From JAZDEU01 sp043808545 (GTDB taxonomy: Bacteria; Patescibacteriota; Patescibacteriia; JAZDEU01), in contig JAZDEU010000025.1 of assembly GCA_043808545.1 (NCBI GenBank), positions 1 to 7,057 on the forward strand: a stretch of DNA of 7,057 nucleotides, given 5' to 3'. Numbering within the stretch: the stretch's first letter is position 1; every line of letters starts with the position of its first letter. The notes beneath the pieces are model-generated. The model was not told where the DNA came from. It saw only the letters and a list, made by a program, of their open reading frames with translations, and ran no database searches. Of this stretch, positions 1 through 4,749 are shown piece after piece. Both the position numbers and the translations under genes were made by a program.

Positions 1-135
1 TTAACAACAAGATCCGTGTATTCCAGCGCAGAGCATATGGTCTGCAAGATGAAGAATATTTACGGTTAAAAGTTTTGTCCTGTATGCTAAAAGAAATTTA
101 ATCTATATTTTACCCACACGTTTGGGAGAAGACCC
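1..135 (+). mobile_element. Right end of an ISL3-family-like insertion sequence
   Basis: The window opens inside an insertion sequence. Seen directly: the C-terminal codons of a transposase (to 101), then an AT-rich segment and a terminal region ending at about 135. Read inward from the outer edge, this end begins GGGTCTTCTCCCAAACGTGT and carries a small internal palindrome (CCCA at 113-116, TGGG at 123-126). A GGGTCT-type end close behind the transposase stop fits the ISL3 family. Immediately outside, at 136, the sequence becomes the middle of an unrelated reading frame, which places the insertion boundary. The left end and target duplication lie outside the window, so the family call rests on the transposase tail and this one end. 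Confidence 0.7.
3..101 (+). CDS. ISL3-type transposase, C-terminal fragment (partial at the window edge)
   Basis: A plus-strand frame is open from the first bases to a TAA at 99-101 and encodes 32 residues, with NNKIRVFQRRAYG at the start followed by EEYLRLKVL. ISL3-family transposases (DDE enzymes that cut and paste their element) usually end with an NNKIK-x-KRxAYG...EyfRLKI motif, which matches well. The catalytic residues would lie upstream, outside the window, so activity cannot be judged. The stop is followed about 35 bases later by the terminal inverted repeat, the usual arrangement for the 3' end of such a gene. Confidence 0.72.
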   Translation, partial: NNKIRVFQRRAYGLQDEEYLRLKVLSCMLKEI

Positions 136-345
136 TTTAAAAAATATTATAAAAATAAATTTATCAATTTATTTTTAGTTTCAATTTTAAAACAATTATC
201 AAAAAAATATGATTATGGCAGACAAGTTAGATTAAAGAGGTTTGAAGAAGAAATTATTAGTCTGCCAGTTATAAATAAAAGAGAATTAGATTTTGAATTT
301 ATGGAAAATTATATTAAATCATTGCCTTATTCATCGTACATTTAA
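136..345 (+). pseudogene. 3' remnant of a DNA methylase/specificity-type restriction-modification gene, cut by the IS
   Basis: A plus-strand frame runs without a stop from the IS edge at 136 to TAA at 343-345, about 69 codons, with no start codon or ribosome-binding site of its own. Its middle reads KKYDYGRQVRLKRFEEEIISLP and its end DFEFMENYIKSLPYSSYI. This pattern (a YGR segment, then an 'I.LP' strand, then D-FEFMENYIKSLPYS) is typical of the C-terminal target-recognition tail of type IIG/BcgI-like N6-adenine methylases and related S subunits. In these families the region helps select the DNA site. The rest of the gene must lie beyond the IS, outside the window, if it still exists. It converges on the kamA-like gene with about 69 bases between the two stops. 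Confidence 0.62.
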
Positions 346-414
346 GCAATGTTTTAATTCTTGAGATTTTCCCCCTCCCCTATTAAAAATAAATAATATG
401 CACGCGCCACTTTT

Positions 415-1347
415 TTAATACATTTGTATCATATTCTCGTCAAAATCCTTAAAACTCTTATAATCACACTGCCAAAAACTTAATGGCACGGGAATTTTAC
501 CAGAACCATTCGGCGTATCAACAACATAATTCGGGAAGGCGATGCCTGAAATATTTTTTCGCAATTTTGTCATTATTTCAATTTCTTTTTCAATAGGAAC
601 TATAAAATGCTCTACTCCTTTAACTAAATCGCAACGATAGATATAGTAAGGTCTTATGCCAAGTTCAGCGAGACGTGTAAAAAGTTCTTCTAAAATCTCG
701 TAGGAATCGTTAATTCCTTTTAAGAACACAGTTTGGGAAAGCAAAATCGCTCCGGTTTTTCTTATTGATGAAACTATTTTTAGAGTTTGCGGAGTAAATT
801 CATCAGGATGTTCAAAATGGATGCTTAAATAAAGCGGCTTTTTTTTATTTACTTTTTTAAACGTATTTAAAATTTCTTTGGTTACCATTTTAGGATTAGC
901 GACTGGAACGCGGGTGTGCACCCTTATTATTTTTATTTGCGGAAAATCCATAAATTTATTAAGCGCGAATATTAGCAAATCAGGAACGGCCAAGGGATCA
1001 CCTCCAGAAAAAATAACTTCGTTGATTGATGGCACTGTCTTTATATAATCCACCATTCTTTGAATGTCAGCCAGAGAGATGCTCCCTTTTTCAAAATCAG
1101 AAACTTCTCTCCGCCGAGTGCAAAAACGGCAATAAGAAGCGCAATTCATAGTTAATTCTATGAGTACTCTCTTAGGGTATTTGTGAACTAACCCGCGGAC
1201 TTTTTTATTTGAATCTTCTAAAAGCGGGTCTATCAAGGCGCGATTAGATGATTCATTTTCCTCTGGAGAAGGGAAAAATTGTTTTTGAACTGCTGGCGAT
1301 TTTTTAGCAAGCTTTTTTAGATGCGTGCTAACTTGCACTTTGAGCAT
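415..1347 (-). CDS. kamA: Lysine 2,3-aminomutase-like radical SAM/PLP enzyme (KamA/EpmB family)
   Basis: This 310-residue protein probably converts L-lysine to beta-lysine using a [4Fe-4S] cluster, S-adenosylmethionine and PLP. The cluster cysteines C69, C73 and C76 form the radical SAM CxxxCxxC motif in MNCASYCRFCTRRR. SGGDPL at 114-119 and HTRVPV at 144-149 are family motifs. The PLP lysine should be K284 (TPNGSGKIP). R78, D240 and D277 match the clostridial residues that hold the lysine carboxylate (R134) and side-chain amine (D293, D330). The D-D-K spacings (37 and 7) are identical. Glutamate mutases replace both aspartates, so lysine is the favoured substrate. The protein lacks the N-terminal ~50 residues and the C-terminal zinc-cysteine domain of the 416-residue KamA, and S215 replaces another zinc cysteine, so its architecture is closer to EpmB. 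No epmA or efp is visible nearby. The ATG follows GGGA by eight bases. Confidence 0.88.
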   Translation of the reverse strand: MLKVQVSTHLKKLAKKSPAVQKQFFPSPEENESSNRALIDPLLEDSNKKVRGLVHKYPKRVLIELTMNCASYCRFCTRRREVSDFEKGSISLADIQRMVDYIKTVPSINEVIFSGGDPLAVPDLLIFALNKFMDFPQIKIIRVHTRVPVANPKMVTKEILNTFKKVNKKKPLYLSIHFEHPDEFTPQTLKIVSSIRKTGAILLSQTVFLKGINDSYEILEELFTRLAELGIRPYYIYRCDLVKGVEHFIVPIEKEIEIMTKLRKNISGIAFPNYVVDTPNGSGKIPVPLSFWQCDYKSFKDFDENMIQMY

Positions 1348-1353
1348 ATGTAA

Positions 1354-1421
1354 ATTCCCGCAAATTCAAATTTTTATCTTAAAATAATATAAAAATCTGA
1401 ATCTATAAAAATAGCGGGAAT
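1354..1421 (-). promoter_or_regulatory. Leader hairpin that can mask the kamA ribosome-binding site
   Basis: In the minus-strand transcript, AUUCCCGC (1421-1414) can pair perfectly with GCGGGAAU (1361-1354), and the latter contains the GGGA that acts as Shine-Dalgarno for the ATG at 1347. A second 14-bp stem nests inside (1402-1389 with 1377-1364) around an 11-base loop. Its only imperfect pair is U-G in the minus-strand RNA but A-C in the plus-strand RNA, which favours function in the kamA mRNA. This could be an RNA thermometer or a ligand- or protein-controlled switch; no known riboswitch class is recognised. A weak promoter candidate (TTGCCA 1467-1462, 19-base spacer, TATATT 1442-1437) lies just upstream. 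Confidence 0.55.
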
Positions 1422-1506
1422 GGTTTAATAAATAAAAATATAGCTACCGCAAAACAAAAACTGGCAATTAAATTTTTAAAACCCCATTATTCCCCCTTTT
1501 TTTCTT

Positions 1507-1577
1507 CGCCACAGTCTCCGCTAGGGACTGTGGCGTTCCCTCGCACTCGTCGCAGTCCCATTTGGGAGACTGCGACG
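1507..1577. repeat. Twin GC-rich palindromes, REP/BIME-like
   Basis: There are two perfect 10-bp stems close together. CGCCACAGTC (1507-1516) pairs with GACTGTGGCG (1526-1535) around a 9-base loop. CGTCGCAGTC (1548-1557) pairs with GACTGCGACG (1568-1577), and its loop can extend the pairing through CCC/GGG. The two stems share CAGTC/GACTG and similar outer bases. The flanks (CTTTTTTTCTTCG on the left, CGGAGAAAAAAG on the right) are also near reverse complements, so the whole block of about 95 bases is an imperfect palindrome. It is much more GC-rich than its surroundings. Neither hairpin is followed by a T run in its reading direction, so these are not terminators. The best description is a repetitive extragenic palindrome unit. 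Confidence 0.65.
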
Positions 1578-1637
1578 GAGAAAAAAGCTCAAATTACTGC
1601 CTGCTTTGCGCTTCTCAGCCCTGCTAATCATAACAGG

Positions 1638-1672
1638 ATTGAAAATTGAAAATTCATTGAAAATTGAGAATT
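1638..1672. repeat. Short interrupted ATTGAAA repeat
   Basis: Seven-base units ATTGAAA occur at 1638-1644, 1645-1651 and 1656-1662, with a variant ATTGAGA at 1663-1669 and a spacer ATTC at 1652-1655. This low-complexity repeat lies just downstream of the ATP-grasp gene. It has no coding potential. It could be a slipped-strand microsatellite; no function is evident. Confidence 0.6.
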
Positions 1673-1727
1673 AAAAATTTATATTGTGTAGAAAATTAAA
1701 TTTAAAAAAATAATCTGCTATTGATAA

Positions 1728-2753
1728 CTAAATATTTTCGTATCTCTTAAAAGCTGTATCAATTATTAATTTTAAGAGTTCATCGTATGCTATTCCCGCG
1801 ACTCTTGCCGCTAATGGGAAGTATGAGGTCATGGAAATTTCAGGCGGTAATAGTCCAGCTGGAGAATTAATTTCTAAAATATAAAGAGTATCATTTGAAT
1901 CACAGCGTAAATCAATCCTGCACCAGTCCTTTATTTCAAGAGATCTCCATGTATCCATGCTTATGTTTTTAATTTTTTCATATAATTTTTCATCTGTTTT
2001 AGCAGGGCATATAAGATGGTTTTTTTCTGATTGCTCTTCAAAAACCCATTTCACTTCCAATGAATCAAGCGGTAAATATTCTTTTGGCAACAAAGAATGA
2101 TCAGGCTCAATAATCGGTAAAATTCTCGGCGGATTCCCAATCATTGCCACAGAAAATTCTCTGCCCGTTAAAAAATGTTCTATCATAGCTGGCTGTTTAA
2201 ATGTATTTATAATAAATTTTACTTGTTTAAAAAGACCTGTTTCATCATAGACAACGCTTTTGTTAGTGATGCCTGCTCCCGAGCCTTGCGAAAGAGGCTT
2301 AACAATAATAGGAAATGGAATATTTATTTTTGTTTTTTCTTTTATATTTTTAAAAACTTGGAATGGCAAAACAGAAACATTATTAGCAACTAAAATTTCC
2401 TTAGCTTTTGCTTTATTTAAAACCAATGCTTGCGTAAGAGGAGAGGAGCCTGTATATCGCAAGCGCAACATTTCTAAAATAGCCGGCAGATGGCACTCCC
2501 TGTCATTTCCATAAATGCCTTCAGAAAAATTGAAGGCTAAATCTATTTTTTCCCTGTTTTTATATAATTTCAAATAAGCCTTTTCATTCGCTTCAATTGG
2601 AATTAAATTATAACCGCATTTTTTTATATGTTTAATTATCAATTTAATAACAGGCGGATCATCAAAATCCGTTTCTAGTTGAGTGCGAGGATCATTCGCG
2701 TCTGGATAAGCATGGCGGACATTGTACAAAAAAACGATGGTTTTTTTTTGCAT
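1728..2753 (-). CDS. ATP-grasp ligase of the D-Ala-D-Ala ligase superfamily, substrate unknown
   Basis: The 341-residue protein has the D-alanine-D-alanine ligase fold. These enzymes activate a carboxylate with ATP as an acyl phosphate and join it to an amine. The N-terminal domain carries FNFSEG (74-79), GNDRECHLPAILEML and YTGSS (100-104). The ATP-grasp domain shows IIVKPLSQGSGAG (149-161, K152 a likely ATP contact), IEHFLTGREFSV (191-202) and the metal site DLRCD...LEINSPAGL (281-301, E294 and N296). The glycine-rich loop reads GSGAG where Ddl has GSSVG, so it is probably not a cell-wall Ddl; a peptide-like or beta-amino-acid product fits the neighbours better. Its ATG lies four bases after the GNAT stop and has no good Shine-Dalgarno, suggesting translational coupling. 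The fold is firm; the substrate is not. Confidence 0.85.
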   Translation of the reverse strand: MQKKTIVFLYNVRHAYPDANDPRTQLETDFDDPPVIKLIIKHIKKCGYNLIPIEANEKAYLKLYKNREKIDLAFNFSEGIYGNDRECHLPAILEMLRLRYTGSSPLTQALVLNKAKAKEILVANNVSVLPFQVFKNIKEKTKINIPFPIIVKPLSQGSGAGITNKSVVYDETGLFKQVKFIINTFKQPAMIEHFLTGREFSVAMIGNPPRILPIIEPDHSLLPKEYLPLDSLEVKWVFEEQSEKNHLICPAKTDEKLYEKIKNISMDTWRSLEIKDWCRIDLRCDSNDTLYILEINSPAGLLPPEISMTSYFPLAARVAGIAYDELLKLIIDTAFKRYENI

Positions 2754-2757
2754 ACTT

Positions 2758-3261
2758 TTATTTTATTTTCTTTGAATAAATAATTTTATGATCGCCTTCT
2801 GAATAAAAATCGGATATAATCGCTTCTTCTTTATAGCCATTCTTTTGATAAAATTTTCTCGCGGCTTGATATGGTTCTCTAGAAGAAGTTTCTATATAAA
2901 TAAGCTTGCCATCCATAGCAATAATTTTTTTTTCAGCTTCTATCAAAAGTTTCTTGCCTATTCCTAAATGACGCAAATTATTTAATACCGCTATCCAATA
3001 AATATCAAATCTTTTATCAGTTCCCGCAATAGGACCGAAACATACATATCCTAAAACCTTTCCAAAAGATTCCGCCAGGATAAAAGAATATCCGCTTTCT
3101 TCTTTTTTAGTTAAATGTTCTTCCGCTAATTCAATGGCTACTTTTACTTCTGCTTCTGAAAAACAGCTGGAAGAACAAATAACTTCTTGAATTTTAATTT
3201 TATCCGCAACCGTTAATTCATATCTATAAATTATTTCTTTTATTTCTCCGTTAGCGCCCAT
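2758..3261 (-). CDS. GNAT-family N-acetyltransferase
   Basis: The 167-residue protein is a single GNAT domain, which transfers an acetyl group from acetyl-CoA to an amine. Motif A is clear: WIAVLNNLRHLGIGKKLL (89-106), with R-x-x-G-x-G at 97-102 forming the pyrophosphate loop. It is followed by IYIETSS (121-127) and the C-terminal YQAARKFYQKNGY (131-143), the usual motif B end. Length is normal for the family. The ATG overlaps the preceding ATP-grasp gene by 11 bases, and a strong purine-rich Shine-Dalgarno (GAGGGGGTGG) sits inside that gene's last codons, so the two are translated from one mRNA. The likely role is acetylating the amine product of the neighbouring ligases or of the aminomutase. 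It is much shorter than the beta-lysine acetyltransferase AblB (about 270 residues), so that name is not justified. Confidence 0.86.
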   Translation of the reverse strand: MGANGEIKEIIYRYELTVADKIKIQEVICSSSCFSEAEVKVAIELAEEHLTKKEESGYSFILAESFGKVLGYVCFGPIAGTDKRFDIYWIAVLNNLRHLGIGKKLLIEAEKKIIAMDGKLIYIETSSREPYQAARKFYQKNGYKEEAIISDFYSEGDHKIIYSKKIK

Positions 3262-4315
3262 TTTTATCCACCCCCTCTCTCATACCATTCCCTCCTATTT
3301 TATTATTTACATCTTTTACAGTATTAATGACTAATCTTTTTATAATGTCGCTAAAAGATATTTCATAAAGATCTAAAATATAAGAAATCGCGCATCCGCA
3401 TTCTTTAGGTCCAAACGCCGGATTGCTATTACAATCAATAAAATAATAACGTCCAGAATTATCTACTCGTATGTCAAATTTCCCATAATCCGCCATTCTT
3501 GTTATTTCAAAAGATTTACGAATATATTCTTTCAGCAAATTATCATTATATTTTTCATAATGGAATGCATCCAAATCAGAGCCTTGCCATAAATCATCAA
3601 AAGTGGCGAAAATATATTTTTCATCTTTTTTATGAAAAACTTTTTCCGCCATATAAATTTTTTTATTCAAGCCTTCTAATAAAATAGCGGTTATTTCTCT
3701 GCCAACTATAAATTCTTCCACTAGGACGGGCTGGTTATAGGTTTTAATTAAAAATTTAATCCGTTCGCGCAAATGCTTTTCATTCTCTGAAACAGCATCC
3801 TTTGTTATTTCAACGCCTCCATGAATCTCATTTAATTTTGAGATTAAAGGAAATCTTAAATTAAGATTCATAGGATCGCTTGCCGTATTAAAAAGCTGAT
3901 AATTAGGCAAAGGCACTCCTATCTGCTGTAAAAGTTTTTTAACTAAAAACTTATTATAAACTAATGACTCTCCTAATATTCCAGCTCCAGTATAAGGAAT
4001 ATCTAAAAGTTCCATCACCGCCGGTATTGTAGATGCTAAATACTCGTTGCCTTTCACTGAACCGACTAAATTAAAAACCATATCCGGCTTATTCTTATTT
4101 AATTTTTCAGGCAATCCTGCATCTCCCGCGTAAAACAAGGTTTCAATTCCAATTTTATTGAGATAGGAAGCGATTATTTTAGCATCTTTATAGGAATCTT
4201 TTTCAGTTAAATATTGCGCTTCTGTCGGGAAATATTCTCTTTTTACTTCGCTGTAAACTATCCCAACCTTTTTCGGCAAATTATATTGAATTTCGTTTTT
4301 CTCTTCTTGTTGCAT
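3251..4315 (-). CDS. ATP-grasp ligase, first intact gene of the biosynthetic cluster
   Basis: The 354-residue protein is a second, diverged member of the D-Ala-D-Ala ligase superfamily. An N-terminal KKVGIVYSEV strand (15-24) is followed by MVFNLVGSVKGNEYLASTIP (79-98), YTGAG (108-112), LISK with K160, LVEEFIVGREIT (198-209) and the metal site DIRVDNSGRYYFIDCNSNPAF (281-301 region, D294 and N296). It differs from the ligase at 1728-2753 in two key places: the ATP loop reads NEIHGG instead of a GSG/GSS loop, and the metal acid is Asp. The two are therefore not recent duplicates and may add different substrates. The ATG at 4315 has no Shine-Dalgarno at normal distance. The frame is open 25 codons further upstream and overlaps a 45-codon ORF in another frame, so the true start may lie further upstream through a -1 shift. 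A terminator at 4407-4373 precedes it. Confidence 0.82.
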   Translation of the reverse strand: MQQEEKNEIQYNLPKKVGIVYSEVKREYFPTEAQYLTEKDSYKDAKIIASYLNKIGIETLFYAGDAGLPEKLNKNKPDMVFNLVGSVKGNEYLASTIPAVMELLDIPYTGAGILGESLVYNKFLVKKLLQQIGVPLPNYQLFNTASDPMNLNLRFPLISKLNEIHGGVEITKDAVSENEKHLRERIKFLIKTYNQPVLVEEFIVGREITAILLEGLNKKIYMAEKVFHKKDEKYIFATFDDLWQGSDLDAFHYEKYNDNLLKEYIRKSFEITRMADYGKFDIRVDNSGRYYFIDCNSNPAFGPKECGCAISYILDLYEISFSDIIKRLVINTVKDVNNKIGGNGMREGVDKNGR

Positions 4316-4365
4316 AAAAACTGCTATGGGACCGCCGCCGTATACTCTTTTGTCCAGCTGTCCCG

Positions 4366-4503
4366 CTATTTTAAAAAAACAAAAAAGCCAATTTTAAAAC
4401 GGCTTTTGATTGTTCTTTCAAAATTTAATTTTTTATCTAAAATATTAGTTAATAAACCAGAAGGAGGCTCGTCTGAAGACTTGCCCGCTTTTTCTTGCTT
4501 CAT
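4366..4503 (-). CDS. 45-residue upstream ORF, possible N-terminal part of the ATP-grasp gene
   Basis: ATG at 4503-4501 follows an AAGG Shine-Dalgarno by nine bases, better than the signal before the annotated ATP-grasp start. The peptide begins MKQEKAGKSSDEPPSG, continues with a basic stretch (LDKKLNFERTIKSR) and ends hydrophobic (FKIGFFVFLK) before TAG at 4368-4366. Near its end, GTT TTT TTA AAA contains an in-frame T TTT TTA heptamer (4378-4372). A -1 shift there continues as KIAGQLDKRVYGGGPIAVF straight into the methionine at 4315 without a stop, giving about 417 residues. It could be a real leader peptide, the first part of a programmed-frameshift gene, or one gene split by a mutation or a homopolymer indel error. 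No family is recognised. Confidence 0.45.
   Translation of the reverse strand: MKQEKAGKSSDEPPSGLLTNILDKKLNFERTIKSRFKIGFFVFLK
4373..4407 (-). terminator. Rho-independent terminator or attenuator before the ATP-grasp operon
   Basis: In the minus-strand RNA, AAAAGCC (4407-4401) pairs with GGCUUUU (4389-4383) around an 11-base loop and is followed by a long U tract, six U then G then seven U, ending at 4373. The stem is short (3 G-C plus 4 A-U pairs), but the U tract is strong. It lies between the consensus promoter at 4743-4716 and the first intact gene at 4315, and no other good promoter is seen after it. This arrangement suggests regulated read-through. It also overlaps the last codons of the 45-residue ORF, so translation could affect its folding. 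Confidence 0.6.
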
Positions 4504-4527
4504 ATTTATATGCCTTTTTGCAAAAGC

Positions 4528-4710
4528 TATGGACATCACATTATGAAAACGCGCTTAGAAACTAGAAAAAATTGATGAATAGCGAAGTTTTGCAGTTCAG
4601 GAAAACCGCATAAGTATCAGTAGATACATAAAGGATTTTCCTGAACGAAAAACTAGCTATTCGCAATTTTTACAGTTTATGGAGCGCGGAGTCATAATGT
4701 GATGTCCATA
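4528..4710 (-). repeat. 183-bp imperfect palindrome with 19-bp perfect ends: structured leader RNA or palindromic MITE
   Basis: TATGGACATCACATTATGA (4528-4546) is the exact reverse complement of 4692-4710. Inside, further arms pair in the same order: 4550-4555 with 4683-4688, 4559-4563 with 4674-4678, 4567-4574 with 4664-4671, 4577-4583 with 4656-4662, 4586-4591 with 4649-4654 and 4595-4605 with 4636-4646. A GTATC/GATAC tip (4614-4618 and 4623-4627) closes on AGTA. About 70 base pairs are separated only by small loops, making a single rod. The ends are TA on both sides, as expected for an IS630/mariner-type target duplication around a TGGACATC-ended MITE. Alternatively it is an RNA element: a consensus promoter would start transcription at its right edge. 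Confidence 0.8.
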
Positions 4711-4715
4711 ACTAT

Positions 4716-4743
4716 ATTATATCTTATCTATAAAGTATGTCAA
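4716..4743 (-). promoter_or_regulatory. Consensus sigma-70-type promoter for the ATP-grasp operon leader
   Basis: A perfect -35 box TTGACA (4743-4738) and a perfect -10 box TATAAT (4721-4716) are separated by 16 bases on the minus strand, directly after the stop of the ABC transporter gene. The predicted start, about seven bases beyond the -10 box, falls at about 4709, within a base or two of the edge of the 183-bp palindrome. It would drive the leader, the 45-residue ORF and, by read-through of the terminator, the ATP-grasp/GNAT/ATP-grasp genes. Confidence 0.75.
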
Positions 4744-4749
4744 TAAGAC

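Larger units (their letters stand above)
1348..1727. other. 380-bp intergenic region before kamA
   Basis: This gap separates the second ATP-grasp gene from the kamA-like gene on the same strand. From right to left it holds an AT-rich stretch with ATTGAAA repeats (1638-1672), a mixed segment with no ORF of note, the twin palindromes (1507-1577), a poorly supported promoter candidate (1467-1437) and the leader hairpin that overlaps the kamA ribosome-binding site (1421-1354). No tRNA, known riboswitch consensus or convincing intrinsic terminator was seen. The gap implies that kamA is either on a long operon mRNA or has its own promoter here. Confidence 0.6.

Noticed and set aside
1403..1486. Open minus-strand frame encoding a hydrophobic stretch (KNLIASFCFAVAIFLFI) upstream of kamA
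   Set aside because: It has no ATG, GTG or TTG start in frame, is bounded by a nearby TAA, and the hydrophobicity is explained by T-rich sequence.
1507..1577. Twin GC-rich hairpins as bidirectional terminators
   Set aside because: Reading outward in either direction, the stems are followed by A-rich or mixed sequence rather than a T run.
2175..2514. Two overlapping plus-strand ORFs inside the ATP-grasp gene
   Set aside because: They are shadows of a strongly supported minus-strand gene, with low-complexity aromatic-rich translations and no domain features.
3499..3687. 62-codon plus-strand ORF inside the first ATP-grasp gene
   Set aside because: It is antisense to a well supported gene and has no features of a real protein.
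4214..4546. Plus-strand ORF of 110 codons spanning the ATP-grasp start and leader
   Set aside because: It overlaps the ATP-grasp N-terminus, the small upstream ORF, the terminator and one palindrome arm, has no clear ribosome-binding site, and its sequence looks like antisense of coding DNA.
4528..4710. 6S RNA (length and rod shape similar)
   Set aside because: Length and closed ends fit, but the large central bubble typical of 6S RNA is missing and the TA-flanked perfect ends also suggest a MITE. An Rfam covariance search would decide; it was not called.
4373..4710. tmRNA in the leader segment
   Set aside because: The approximate length fits, but there is no tRNA-like acceptor end, no T-arm signature and no ANDENYALAA-like tag frame.
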